A stretch of DNA of 64,000 nucleotides from Marasmius tenuissimus (GCA_029532415.1 JAQOTA010000061.1:186001-250000), one strand, 5' to 3'. Shown: positions 11,297-22,646, numbered from the stretch's first letter. Translations and numbers: made by a program. The notes: generated from the sequence alone by a model not told the origin.

Positions 11297-11703
11297 ATGT
11301 TAATTAGGAACGTGTTGGGATTGGGGGTTGTTACTTTAGTCTTCTTGTATTTGTCTCACAAGGTATGAAACTGCATCTGTTCAGCTTTGATTTACAATGT
11401 GTCCAATGGATAGGCCATATATGTATATAATGTGACAATATCCTGTGATGTGATCATTCATGATTCCTACAGGCTACAGTTGTCACTGCGAATTTTGTTG
11501 GGCAATAATACTGTTGATGTCGGTGTTCCGAGGGTAGTCTGCCCAAGTATTGTTGACAATACAGGCCAACTGGACTATGCTGAAGGAGGAGCCAGTGACC
11601 ACGGTGGACGTAGTGAGCCAAGAGATAGACCACTGGTCCGACTAGTAGCAGAAGCCGTGCTTGGTTAACAGGTACTATGAGGTCACTGAAGCCAAATCAC
11701 AAG
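11297..11703. other. No gene seen
   Basis: The stretch between the hypothetical gene and the truncated end of the glutaminase relic holds nothing I can support. The continuation expected of an intact glutaminase gene is missing here. Confidence 0.45.
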
Positions 11704-13356
11704 GTTATGAGACCAGTTGGTTCATAAGTGTCTGATTCTCTCCTGAATCCTCCAGGAGATATTGGCACCAAGTTGCATTGATGTACAGGAATGCGGGAAA
11801 TGTAGCATAGAGGGTTTCCATAGCACTGACCCGACTGCCGGTTGAGGGTTGACAATGAGAGCCCTAGAGGAAGAACAGGTTTCTAAGAACTCACGATGAG
11901 GATCCTATATCCTTCATGAACATATAGATACTGTCGGTGGACAGCTCAACCACCGTTTCTACCCCAGCCAACATTTGACGTGTTGCAAGTGATACCAGAT
12001 CTTTGTAGGATGGCGAGATCCCCCGTGCTTCAGTTTGTATCCTCTCATCTAGTTTCAAAGCTCGGACTTTTGCATTATCAGCATCTGCTAGAAAATCAAG
12101 AAGCTAGAAGGGGTTTATGCAATACAACATAAACTCTTTGCACTTACCGCTTTTTCCACTGAGCTGTACTTTGTAGTCCAGTACGGTCGAAGATTGGCAG
12201 AGAGCCCGCTCTTGCTCAATGAACTAATGACGGGGTCGCGATCTAGCCCAATCCCGTAGACGATAGATTTCGAATTTGTGACAGGACCAAGGTCATGGGA
12301 CAACGCGAAGACCGGTGTATTGCTGCAAAGACAAGTTAATTAGCATCAGCCTAAAGTGAAATTATTAGCACGTGCTCATCAATATATCGATAGGTAAGAT
12401 TCTGTGTGTCATTGAGGAATCCTTGACTGAAAAAGCGAGGTCGGACCTCATGAGCACCTCCGATATCCCATGTAACTCCGTTGCCCTAGAGGATGTCGAG
12501 AAATGTTAGCGCAAGCGGAAGTTGATGTTCCTTACTCACCTGATTCGTCGCATAGCGGAGTATTGCATCCTGAGCCGTATCTTCAGACTCGTTCAGCTCC
12601 TTCGACGAAGACAATTTCACGGCATGGGCTATAAGAGGACTGGGTATCAGGGAGGTGTTCCATTGGATCCCCACCTTGCTTGAGGATGACAACCATTCTG
12701 ATAGTCCATGAGCATCAGTCTCCAGGACTAAAGACTAGCAGGCGTACCTCCACTTAGATCGGAATATATTTGAACCTCGGGAGCTGCACCATCGTCGGAA
12801 GCAACCTCGATAAAAACATAACCGAACGGAAAGGATTGGAGAACAAGATTGTCAGGCTGTGTTTCATGGTCATTTCTAATTTTTGGAGCCCGGTATAGAT
12901 CATTACTTGCCTCGACAGGGCTTAGGAAGGTGACATTGAACTGAACGGTGCCTGCACGCATGATATACACCGTGCGAGTGGGCGTAGTGGCCATTAAAAT
13001 TCACTCCCCCATCCTTGAAGCCCCAGCCCGATTCTCCCAGCCATGCATAAATGGTTTTGTCTACACGAATGTATCCCGTCCATCCGAGGAACTACCCAGA
13101 GGTCAGCAGCTAAGCTAAGTATTGAGATGCAAACAGAACGTACTCGTTTTGTCTAGAAATAGGGCCAGCGTCTGGGATTGAGCTTGGGGTCGTCAGATGA
13201 ATACAGAGTTGCCCATGTGTTGAAATACGGTGAGCGGGCAATGATGGGCACTACTGAAGGCTTGAATGATTGTGCTGTAATCATGGATATGAAAGAAACA
13301 ATCAAGGTAGAGAGCATTGGGAGCTGCATATTGTGCTGAATGAAGGTGACGAGCAA
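11704..13356 (-). pseudogene. Glutaminase A-like (GtaA family) pseudogene, C-terminal part missing
   Basis: The minus strand carries family landmarks in order: a signal peptide (MQLPMLSTLIVSFISMITAQ), SVVPIIARSPYFNTW, FLGWTGYIRVDKTIYAWLG, TPTRTVYIMRAG, VTFLSPVEAS, FIEVASDDG, DAILRYAT, GVTWDIGGAHEVRPRFF, NTPVFALSHDLGPV, ISPSYKDLVSLATRQ and YATFPAFLYINATW. These match the N-terminal and middle parts of fungal secreted glutaminases, which hydrolyse glutamine to glutamate outside the cell. The copy is dead. TAG at 13155-13153 replaces the Trp expected after WPYF. The frame shifts by one base between the GWGFKDGG and TPTRT segments (near 12995-13010). The gene stops at a TAA at 11704, about 450 residues into a family of roughly 700. 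Several short introns are still recognisable. Confidence 0.75.
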
Positions 13357-14599
13357 CGGCTAGTCACTACTTCTTGGATGAGCAGGTGCGAAGAGGAGGA
13401 TAGGTTCAAGAAACCCTGGAGTGTATGTCAACGTATAAAGGTTGCTTGGTCTGGATAGCTTTGACATAACATATCAGATCATGTTTTGATTTGTTCTAAT
13501 AACAATGTTCTTGTCCTGTTCTCCACTGAGCCACGCCCGCGATAATTTGCCCGATGCTACAGGTCCATGAGTTCTAGGCAAAACATACTGCTACCGCAGT
13601 TGAAGTTTCCTCTGCCAACAACACGTCCGAGCCTACGACGTGATGGCTATAATAACCGTAGCTTTGAGGAGACTACGCGGCATGCCCACACAATGTGCTG
13701 TATACAAGTGTTTTAGTTACTGCTGTACCTTTTATTATGACCTGGGCGAGAAGCATTGATCCTGCCCCCCAATGAACCTCAACTCATCTTGACCGGGATC
13801 CCAAAAGCGCCAACTACCCGATGCGAACCTGTTCTTGACTGAGCACTCTCGCAACTTAACTACGGTGGGAGGCCTGCCCTGCTACTTGTTGAGCAGCACA
13901 GGTGTCCAGGGATTCAGGCTAAGATAATCTGTCCTTCAAGTCCGCAGCAGTCGGTGCTCCACGGACCACGAGATTTGGAATGCCGAATACTGGACGACAA
14001 CTGTTCCTGTAGTATTCAAATAAACCGAGTACAGGAACTCAGTCATTGTATTTCTAATATGTGAATGATGGTGTCGGCAGCCGTCGGGATACCCACTGTG
14101 CGGCTTGCCAAGTTCATACATTATGAAAAAGACGGCAATTTGACGGCAGCCTGGCGATCTAAATTTTTCCATCGGACGTTTAAACAGACGGGAGGGTGAG
14201 TGATTCGGGTATATATATGCTGGTAGGGGTCAAAGGGGAACCTGGGACTCCGAGGAACAGATGCGAAAGGAATTCCGAGTGGGCCATCAAGATATGGGTG
14301 AAAATGAGACGAATTACGGTCAATCAGAGTCTGGTACTAGGGATCTCTCCCGTTTTCAAGAGGTTGGAGGTCAGCTCGATCTAATCCCAGCTGCTCGACG
14401 GGTAATATCTGAAACCGCGAGTTCTGAAAAAAGATCTGGAGACTGTCCTACATCTGATACCGGGCCAAGTTTTAAATCACATTCAAGAACGACAGAGAAA
14501 GACGCGTTATCCGTGCCAAAGTACAAGATCAGCGCCAAGAATACATTATCGCGAACGATGCTCGGCCACTCACTGCCTCGTTGCAGTTTTGAGAGCCCC
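13357..14599. other. Intergenic, no supported gene
   Basis: Open frames on both strands (for example 14261-14608 and 14371-14640) lack splice or homology support. The end of this stretch runs into a duplicated HMG-box gene tail. Confidence 0.45.
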
Positions 14600-14770
14600 G
14601 GCACCTGACAAGATGAGCCATACAGTGAGATTGGTACCATGGGCTTGTCGATTTCAGCAAATAGGTCGTAAGGAGAAAGTGCGGTAGCGGTGAAATCCTC
14701 ACGGTCGTTGTCATCTGAGCGTCCTACACTGGAGGGTAGTGATGTGTGTTGTATGAGTCGGCAAGGGGCA
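14600..14770 (-). pseudogene. Duplicated 3' tail of an HMG-box gene
   Basis: The minus strand around 14720-14600 encodes ALSPYDLFAEIDKPMVP, which aligns with TLSPYDLFPDLDAPTIP in the C-terminal tail of the intact HMG-box protein about 600 bp downstream. At the DNA level AATAGGTCGTAAGGAGA is shared (near 14660 and 15340), and similarity continues to about 14752. The upstream part is in another frame and contains a stop, and no HMG box is present. It is a partial, decayed tandem copy. Confidence 0.5.
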
Positions 14771-15273
14771 TTTCGGGAGAAAGGCGATAGTTTCTTGAGG
14801 TTTTGATTGGAAGGGCGTGAAGGGACGCTAGAATCAAAGCTAGTCAGTGGTATATCTTAAATCAGCACTAATAGACCACGGTCCTTGTGAGTTATAGCAT
14901 TAGAAATGGACCTGGCTAGCGGCTACGGTAACGCATCTACTCATCGGAGGGTCGCCTGTTTAGTTTAGGTACTTACCAACCTCATGGTCTCGGACGGATA
15001 TATTACTATGGAGTGTAATCATCCGAAGATAAGATTCAAGCTACAATGGTTATAGGACCACGATTGTGGAGAATATCAGAATGAGCAATACGTTGAGAGT
15101 CTTATTGAGTACAAGCTACTATAAAAAACGAAGAGTCGATGTGCAAGGGTCGTAAATGAGAGCCATTAATACATGGATAGATGCAGTACTAGTAGTTGCG
15201 GGGATATCAATCCTTAACAACGAAAAAGAACGGTCGAAATAAGCTTGCTCAGATGGCTCATTGTTTCAAACCT
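14771..15273. other. Spacer between HMG-box gene and its relic
   Basis: No gene is seen. The stretch lies downstream of the minus-strand HMG-box gene and may hold its 3' UTR. Confidence 0.4.
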
Positions 15274-15999
15274 TCAGAAATACTGCTCGAATAGGGCATC
15301 GAGAGACGTAGGTATCGTAGGCGCATCGAGGTCGGGGAATAGGTCGTAAGGAGAGAGTGTAGTGGTAGTGGAATCGTCTAGGTCGTTTCCGGTGTCTGTG
15401 TCCTGCACTGGTACCGGTGGGTCGTAATGTGTGTTTAATTCGTCAGGAACGGACGTCTCGATCGCGATTTCCGTCTCCGGCTCGGTGAAGTCAACAACTT
15501 CTGGCCTCGGTGGATCGGTAAACCGGCGTGGAATATAGTACGGTGCAAATAGAGGTTTTGGCTGATTGCGCGAGGAAGGCGTTAAGCATGAAGGTACGGG
15601 TAAATTCCGAATCGGCGCTGGGAGTGGCGGAAGAAGTGGGAAGTCTACAGCCCAAGAGATTGTCATAGTCTCTTGTCTGTACTTATGTGCAACTTCCTCG
15701 ATCCCGTTACCTTCGGCTGGTCCTTCTCTCTCCTTCTTTAACTCTTCAGCTCGAGCGTAGAAGACACTCTGCCCACTTGCTGGTAAGCATTTCCATAGGC
15801 GGGTAATTTCTCCTGAGAGCTGAGTTCGGGTTTTTGGGACTTCTAGTCCGTTGACGATACTGACTCGTTCGACGAGTCCGTGTTCAAGTGCGTGATTTTG
15901 GAAAATGATAAAAGCGTTAGGTGACCGTGGAGATTTCGGACTCTTCCGCTGGGTTTTGGGTGCGACCGGCACATTGGTAATTTGGCGGTGGGGAGGCAT
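15274..15999 (-). CDS. HMG-box transcription factor
   Basis: A single-exon frame encodes 241 aa from the ATG at 15999 to the stop at 15274. Residues about 20-90 form an HMG box of the sequence-specific (MATA/SOX-like) type: a basic lead-in (RKSPKSPRSPNAFIIFQNH), then SGEITRLWKCLP and YARAEELKKERE. Such domains bend DNA in the minor groove, and in basidiomycetes they include mating-type and developmental regulators. Nothing nearby (no pheromone, receptor or homeodomain gene) indicates a mating-type locus, so the target is unknown. The rest is low-complexity, proline-rich, then acidic and Thr/Asp-rich (a plausible activation region), ending TSLDALFEQYF. A decayed copy of the tail lies just beyond the 3' end. 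Confidence 0.8.
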   Translation of the reverse strand: MPPHRQITNVPVAPKTQRKSPKSPRSPNAFIIFQNHALEHGLVERVSIVNGLEVPKTRTQLSGEITRLWKCLPASGQSVFYARAEELKKEREGPAEGNGIEEVAHKYRQETMTISWAVDFPLLPPLPAPIRNLPVPSCLTPSSRNQPKPLFAPYYIPRRFTDPPRPEVVDFTEPETEIAIETSVPDELNTHYDPPVPVQDTDTGNDLDDSTTTTLSPYDLFPDLDAPTIPTSLDALFEQYF

Positions 16000-16523
16000 T
16001 GTGAATTAGCGCCGGCGAACGAGAAGATTTTGAAACAAAGGACTGGAGAGTACAAATGGGGTGGACCGTGAGCGGGATGAGGGGAGGCGAAGGCAGGAAA
16101 GCAAAGCTCGTTGGTTGGCCCCTAATATATCAGTAGACGTACCCGGGTCCAGTCATTCTTCACCACAAGAGGACGGTCTATGCCACGGAGAGCAATCCCG
16201 TTTTGGAAATGGTCTTTCCCAAAACGGTCGGGAAAGGCAATGGTTGCATTGTCTCGTGTGATAATAACGTGTGAGCTCGGAATCGTTGATGTTGGGACCT
16301 GTTTATGGAATGTTCTTACCGTTCCGTTGGATTAAACTGTCGAAAGAATAAGTCAAAGCGGGAATGGCCCATGGCACAACAAGGCCTACCCGCTAAGCCT
16401 CAAAAGCCAGGGGCTTTCAAGTGCATATTCAGTGTCTTAAAGCAGAATGAGGCCAATTCGGAGGAACAGATTCCTCTTCTCGTCGAAACGTTTGGCTTTT
16501 GCCCTTTCCCAACCTTGACATGG
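16000..16523. other. Intergenic; HMG-box upstream region
   Basis: This is the presumed promoter of the minus-strand HMG-box gene. It contains a short inverted repeat (CCCGTTTTGG..CCAAAACGG) near 16197-16230. No supported gene. Confidence 0.45.
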
Positions 16524-18026
16524 CGGGATTTTTGATGTCCACTCGTGATTTGTGTGGTGATTCCCAGTCAGTTGTCCAGTCGGTTGTCCAGTAGGATGTC
16601 CACTCACAGGCTGTGACCAAAATCAAACAAAAACTGTTTATTCATATGAGCATTGCTGTATTCCAGCCTGAACCCTGGGTCTGACCTCTGGTCAATGGTT
16701 CTTGCACCTCCCTTTTGAGCCTGGACCTCCCTGGGGCTGATACCTATCTTTCTCTTTGAAGTGACAAGGGGCACCTTTGACAGAACCGTGGTTTTGAATG
16801 CTGTGCAGCATTGGCCCTCCTACAAGACCTCCTATACCTTCGGCACACCCATTTGTAGTTGCCCAGTATGGTGATCAGTACTTGAAGCACAAAGAAGCAC
16901 AACAATGCGGATAAGTGAATGGAGAATTGACGATAAGCTATATTGGGAATATCACGTGATGTGATTATCCTCCTATAGTTTATCAGTCCCTTTCCTTACA
17001 CTTAGACCCTCGCGTCTTTCTGGCATAACATCTTCTCATCTGCTCTTTCCACTTCCCTGGACCCGACATTTCATGGCCTCTACAAACTGTTGAACCCTGA
17101 ATTAGAACAACTGTATAACAGTGCAATAAACGTGGTGGCTTCTGAAACTACATAAGGGGACACAAAGTCCTTACCCTTTGCAGGCTGTGTCTGTGTGCCT
17201 GATCCAAGCACTGAGCACCAAGAATTTGGATCTGGTATGAGCACAAGTAGCTTGCACTCCGCTCTTTGGCAGTTTAATCATGCTTGCTGGGCAAAAAAGG
17301 TCAAACCTGTGACAATTTCCTGCCTATTAACAGCAGTGCTAGTGATGCGCGGGCTCAGGCTCGGCTCAAAGCCTCGGGCTTGGGCTCAACTTTGAGGGCT
17401 TAGGCTCACTGAAATCCAGGCCCAAGCCTTGAGCCCAAGCCTGAGGTCAAAGCCCTGGGACTTGGGCCTGAGCCCGGGCTTATACTAATCTTGTACATTA
17501 TCACGGTAAGGAAAATAGAACATGTTAAACAGCGTAGAATCCGTCTTGAAGTCCCTTCCAACCATTGCCTGCCAAACATGTTGGTCCAGGGAGGCGCAAT
17601 CAACACATCTTCTGTGACTGGTAGCCTGGGCTCAGTGAGTATTGACCTCAATTTCAGCCACAAAAAATAAACGAGTCTCACCTACTATCGTTGTCAACAC
17701 GGGGGCTGACAATTCTCGGAGGACTAGAATAATTTTAATTCTCGCCGGTGGACAATGTCAGAGGGCCTGAGCCTAGGGCTTGGGCTTATAAAATGTCGAG
17801 CCCGAGCCCTAAGCCCCCTGAAGCCCTCTGCCAGGGCTGGGCTGGGCTTTTCAAGCCCCGGGCTCGGCTTGGGCTCACCAGGGCTCAAGCCCGAGCCCGC
17901 ACATCACTAAACAGCACCTCTGTGACTGTATCGTGACTGACAAGCAGTGGACATCCTACTGGACAACCCACTGGACAACTGAATGGACATCACCACACAA
18001 AGCACGAGTGGACATCGAAAATCCCG
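16524..18026. mobile_element. Non-autonomous DNA transposon with about 95-bp TIRs
   Basis: The left terminus CGGGATTTTTGATGTCCACT (16524 onward) is mirrored at 18026. The inverted repeats continue through TTTGTGTGGTGAT, CAGTTGTCCAGT and GTTGTCCAGTAGGATGTCC, about 95 bp with scattered differences. The repeated GTTGTCCAG / GGATGTCC submotifs may be transposase-binding sites. No convincing target duplication is visible beyond a doubtful TG-x, so the superfamily is unassigned. There is no transposase. The right end lies about 150 bp upstream of the SWIM/RING start codon, so the element forms part of that gene's upstream region. A second element is nested at 17341-17908. Confidence 0.6.
17341..17908. 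mobile_element. GGGCTC-rich inverted-repeat element, possible hAT MITE
   Basis: The ends AGTGATGCGCGGGCTC and GAGCCCGCACATCACT are inverted copies. Both subterminal regions (17341-17490 and 17760-17900) are built of degenerate GGGCTT/GGGCTC and complementary GAGCCC units in both orientations. A 7-bp repeat AACAGCA occurs close to each end (17329-17335 and 17910-17916) and may be the target duplication, but it is not flush on the left side. The hAT assignment is tentative. Confidence 0.5.
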
Positions 18027-18179
18027 TGTGAAGTAGCATTCGGCTTCTACAGAGCTCACCACGTGGGCAAGCTGACGTCAGTTGGTCTGTCAATCCCAAC
18101 TTCCCCACTTCTCACGCTTGTTGGTCCATTACCACCACCTGTCTCGTAACTCTTTCCATCCACAAAGCCTTCTCCATTC

Positions 18180-19679
18180 ATGCCACGCAAGCGCAAAGCT
18201 GGGGATCTCGAGAGAGTGCAAGAAAGTGATGATTCATTCGAAATCAGCTCTCCCAAGCCTGTGAAAAAGTCCAAACAGTCGCAGGTTGCGGGCCCATCGA
18301 TTCCACCAGTGAGCGGAGGAGCTGGCACGGCCACGAGAACAAAGAGGAAAGGGAAGGAGAAGGAGAAAGAGCAAGATGCGGAGAAACGGCTCGCAAGATA
18401 TAGGTCTGCATGTCCGAATCCTATTTTGGCTCGTTTGGGTAGGGCTTTGGCTCAGAGGTGCGTATTTCCTCAGTATCTTGCTGCGCTTCGTTACTGGTAC
18501 TGACTGGAAAGATAATCATAGGTTCTTCTTGATTCACCGAGAACGAGATGCGAACTTACGGGAAAATTTCACCGTGTCTGGGTCAACCGGAAATGTTCGT
18601 CTATCCTCGACTCAGCGGGCTATTGCCAACATCGACTCATTTCTCCCGCAGGTTTATACAGTTACTATCGGCAACCTTCCGCACTGTGACTGCCCTGATG
18701 CTCTGAAAGGGAATCATTGCAAACATATTGTTCGTTCCTTCTACCTGTTCAATCACCTCGGTCGAACGGCCATACTCAGACACTAGATAGCTTTTCGTCT
18801 TCATGAAAGTTCTACATGTGGATCAGGAATCAAGCCATTGGTATCAAAAGTATGCCTCCATCCCTACCCATTATGTTGACTATGTACTTAACGTCTCTCT
18901 CGTAGGGCACTCCTCAACTCGGAACTGGAAGAGATTTTTGACTCGGCTCCCGCTCCACCTCAACTCCGTGCTCATGGTCCGCTCGCAGATGAGGAAGTTA
19001 TAGAGGCATGGAGGGGTGCAACGGGGAGGGCTACCACTCAACCTTCAGGTACGCTGTTCGCTAATCATTCATACCGCCTCGTCCGTGCGCTGACTGTCTT
19101 GAAGCTTCCAGCTCATCCTCCAACGATACCCGCCGTATTCCGACTCGAGAAGACGACTGTCCTATATGCTATGATACAATGTATGACGGAACCAAAACCA
19201 CGGTCAAGGCACTCATCGGTACACTTGAATGGTGTAAACAATGCGGGAATTCGGTGCACAAGGGATGCTGGGATAACTGTAAGTTACATCCCTTCTTCTG
19301 GCCATGGCTGCCGATCCGTTGACTGACGACACGTATCCAGACACCAAATTCCAGCGAACAAAATCTGCAGAATCACTCAAGTGTGTTTGGTGTCGAGCTC
19401 CCTGGAGCGGTGAGTCATATGTCGTCCTTTGCTTGCTGCCATGTTGACGAAAATACGAATCATAGACGGTTTGGCGAAGGTTTCGGAAGGCAGAAGCAGG
19501 GCACGAGAAGGATATGTCAATCTTGCTGGTCTTCCTGGGATGGAAGATGTGGATACTGTGAGGGATACTTCGACTTGTGAGTGGCATTGGATGAATATTG
19601 GCTACATTCAGAATGCTGACAGAGGATCCAATCTATTGCAGATTACTCTCGGCGAGGTTACTATGAATCTTATAACTAA
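18180..19679 (+). CDS. SWIM zinc-finger / RING-finger protein (putative E3 ubiquitin ligase)
   Basis: Nine exons splice to exactly 1023 nt (340 aa): 18180-18457, 18522-18594, 18652-18729, 18791-18849, 18906-19048, 19105-19278, 19341-19409, 19466-19576 and 19642-19679. Residues 1-70 are basic and low-complexity with nuclear-localisation-like clusters (MPRKRKAG, KPVKKSKQ, RTKRKGKEKEKE). The SWIM finger is CDCPDALKGNHCKH (CxC..CxH), preceded by GSTGNVYTVTIGNLPHC. A RING-type finger follows: EDDCPICYDTM, then CKQCGNSVHKGC and CVWCRAPW. The C-terminus DTSTYYSRRGYYESYN ends in a Tyr/Arg-rich tail common in mushroom homologues. SWIM-RING proteins of the ZSWIM2/MEX type act as ubiquitin ligases. Nuclear location and substrate are inference. 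The gene looks fully intact. Confidence 0.88.
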
Positions 19680-21236
19680 AATCCTCGCGCGAAGCCATCT
19701 TGTTCTTGACCTAATCGGTGTATATCTCGCCTCAGGCATATCACTCATCTAATTTTACTGATGTCTTGTCTATGTGTGCGTGTGTCTGGATTGCCTGAGG
19801 CTACCTCGTCGACTGTTGTCGGTTCGGCTTCAACATCAGAGACCTCTGGGAGCATCGCCAGCCTGAACTTGAGCACAGATGGCTCTCGTCTGTAATCAAA
19901 TATCGTGTTGGCCGGTCGGGTGTACTGAGAATATTCCTTCCGCGACAAGGCCCCATCGCCCTTTGAATGGTGAGTTCACTGAGGAATTTCTGCTCACTTC
20001 CAGCGAGCGTCGTCCTTACCACTCTTTTATCTCTAGGTGCATTGGCCTTTTTATTTTTTGCGCAGTGGATCAAGAGCTGCGTAGCGGATCACAAAGTTGC
20101 TTACAGGCTTCATAATATGTGGCGTTGGGACTTCTCATGTCATGGCTCCCAATTCTGAGAAAGGCCTCGCGGCTTAGATACGTCTGGTATTCTAGACGCT
20201 TGGCTGGAAAGCAGCGCTGAGGAGAGGTCGAAAGTGGAAGGACCGAGGCAGAGCCCCACTTGCTCTCTCAGCCGGCGACGCTGAACCCGATCCTAATCTC
20301 TTGCGGCTGAGTTTAGCTCCGTACCGTCCATGCCCGCTTCATGCTTGGCCATTGTGCAGCTCTCTGAATGGCGCTTGTATTCGTCATGTAATGTCGAATC
20401 GATGCAAGCGGTCGAGCAAAACTTGCCCCGAAGGTACCAAGACGACATCGGTTGACGACTTGCGGTGGATTGGCTTAGAGCCTGTGGTCTGATGAGGCGT
20501 GACAGACTGAGTCTGGCAAGGGCTGGACGGGTCAAAATGTATCTAGGGATGGTCGTTTTTGGTCACTTCGGGACGCATGCTTTTGTTTTGGAAGGAAAAA
20601 AAGGAAAAGGACCCTTGCAGAGAATTCGTACGTGCTGTTAGCGTCAAACTGGTGGATATTCGACGGGCTTAATTCGCTATTCTGTAGGTTTTCGACCATG
20701 ATAAGACTATCAACGACTCAACCAGGAGTCCGGTAAATACGCTGGCTCGGCCCCAAAAAGGAAGAGCGTTGTGAAGTTCAGTATCAAGGGCATGACGAAG
20801 ATCGTAATCAATCTGAAGTGATGTACTATTCTCAGCACCCTCCTGAAAATTTGTATGAACGGCACTGACCTGGCCAATAGAAGCGCAACGGAGTTCATAT
20901 GTATATATCTCTGACTGGGAGACTTGTGCACTACTCCGTTGTCGGAGTGAACAAAGACTCAGACATAATAGAGTAAACTCGGTAAACGGTTGGGAGCAAA
21001 TGTGAATGCTTCGGGTGCTTACCTGGAATCCTCAAGAACTCGTTCAAAACGGACCAGGCCCATTTTTTGACTCAATGACTGGCCCTTAAGTCACGGTCCC
21101 TCAGTTCAGCGCGACTGTTGGACCAGACGTTCCCATGCTCTCTTTCCCCACAGCCCTGGACTGTAGCATTCAGCGTATCGAGATGAACAAGTTGAGTATA
21201 CCGCCTGGGCGAGGTCTTAGAGTTCTTTATCACTGA
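19680..21236. other. Intergenic, no supported gene
   Basis: Short frames only. A minus-strand frame at 20535-20293 has four cysteines (KFCSTACIDS, SESC), and one at 20931-20710 has a hydrophobic segment. Neither has a believable splice context. The first exon of the F-box gene that follows probably lies in the last 100-150 bp but could not be placed. Confidence 0.4.
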
Positions 21237-22646
21237 TGCTCTAATGCAAGCTCTCTGCGGCCTATCAAAAAACTTGCTCCTGAAACACTATCCACCATTT
21301 TTGCATACGCAGTTGAGGAGAATAGCTTCGCTCGTGGAGATGGGGAAGGATCTGTACCGCAGGCCATGCGGATCAGCCAGGTTTGCACGTACTGGAGAAA
21401 CATAGCGAGAGACACCGCCGAAATTTGGTTGCGGATCTCAGTCGACATCTACTTTAAAAATCCTACCTCAGAGCCGGTTGTGGAAGCCATTCGGACTCAT
21501 CTCGCCCTGACCAAAGCCTATCCTCTCTCTCTACAGATGAAATTGGATTATGACTGCTGGCTTTACTCTATCGGTTCGCCAGTCCTGGACCTATTAATTC
21601 CGCTGCTCCCCCGTTGCCCTGCTCTCGGTTTGACTATCCCTCCTCTCCCCTTTGCCTTCTCCTTCAACTTCGAGCGAGCCTTCAAGGCTGCCTTACCTCT
21701 TCTCCGGTCATTGTTCATTTGCCTCTCTCACGGCTGTGATCCAACAGACTCCGAACTCGACGATGATGTGATTCGTTTTGTGAAACACTTCTTTGGTGCC
21801 ACCCCGAACCTTGGAGCCTTCTCCTTGGATGTCTCGAGAAGATCCTGGGGCTTCAGCTACCAATGGGAACCCCTCTTGGACTCAATTCAGCATATCACAT
21901 CTGTTAATATTCAGACAGACATTTATGGAGCAAGGCTGGCTCTGGATTGCTGCTCGAGGTTGTTGACGGCCATCTTTGACATCGCCAGCGAGATTCGGGC
22001 ACCAGTTCATTCACCGGACCAGGAAGTCTCACAACCTCCTCTACGACTCCGAAACATCTCTCTTCATTTCCAGAAGGTTGATAAAACCGACCTCAATTGG
22101 AACCTTCAGCTGCTTTTGGGGGATTTTACATGCCCGGAGCTTGCTTCATTCATTCTATCCTCAACTAAAACGCGGCTTAAGAAATCTCGGGGAGACCTGG
22201 AACCCGAAACACCACTTGTAAAGTTCATAATCCGGTGTAGTGAAGCGGGGTTGCGCCTACAGAGCTTCGAGTTATCCGCAACACCTCTCATGAATCTCAC
22301 TCCGGTCGTCGAACAAATGCCACACCTTCGGCATCTGGTGGTTGTGGACCCTGAGCCAAATGACGGGAAAAACGCGATCTTAACGGATCTGGTATCGAAG
22401 CAGCTTGTGGACTCGGCCTCCCTTTCTAGAATCCGAGCCATCCAGTTTCGAGTCGACCGGTACTGGGAATACCGCGTCTTCGAGAAGGTGGTAAAAGCCA
22501 TTATGAGACGGATAACCTCAAGCTCGGCCATGATTTCGCTTGTGCTTTGTGATGAGCGAAAGCGGGTCAACAAGGAGCGATTAGTGCGATACTTTGACGA
22601 CGCGAGAAAGCTGGGACTGCGGTCCAGACTTGAAAGGTCAAAATGA
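21237..22646 (+). CDS. F-box protein with leucine-rich C-terminal region
   Basis: The frame is open from 21237 to the stop at 22646. The first in-frame ATG (21366) lies after the F-box core (LRPIKKLAPETLSTIFAYAV, then AMRISQVCTYWRNIARDTAEIWLRI), so the true start must be in an upstream exon, probably spliced near 21250. F-box proteins recruit substrates to SCF ubiquitin ligases through Skp1. Mushroom genomes hold hundreds of such genes with variable C-terminal leucine-rich repeats. Here about 380 residues follow, with LRR-like segments such as LLIPLLPRCPALGLTIPPLP and MPHLRHLVVVDPEPNDG. No stop or frameshift is seen. The 3' end abuts the truncated end of a minus-strand membrane protein gene. 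Confidence 0.65.
   Translation, partial: CSNASSLRPIKKLAPETLSTIFAYAVEENSFARGDGEGSVPQAMRISQVCTYWRNIARDTAEIWLRISVDIYFKNPTSEPVVEAIRTHLALTKAYPLSLQMKLDYDCWLYSIGSPVLDLLIPLLPRCPALGLTIPPLPFAFSFNFERAFKAALPLLRSLFICLSHGCDPTDSELDDDVIRFVKHFFGATPNLGAFSLDVSRRSWGFSYQWEPLLDSIQHITSVNIQTDIYGARLALDCCSRLLTAIFDIASEIRAPVHSPDQEVSQPPLRLRNISLHFQKVDKTDLNWNLQLLLGDFTCPELASFILSSTKTRLKKSRGDLEPETPLVKFIIRCSEAGLRLQSFELSATPLMNLTPVVEQMPHLRHLVVVDPEPNDGKNAILTDLVSKQLVDSASLSRIRAIQFRVDRYWEYRVFEKVVKAIMRRITSSSAMISLVLCDERKRVNKERLVRYFDDARKLGLRSRLERSK

Noticed and set aside
15274..15999. HMG-box gene as a mating-type locus
   Set aside because: No pheromone precursor, pheromone receptor, homeodomain pair or flanking MIP-type gene is seen nearby.
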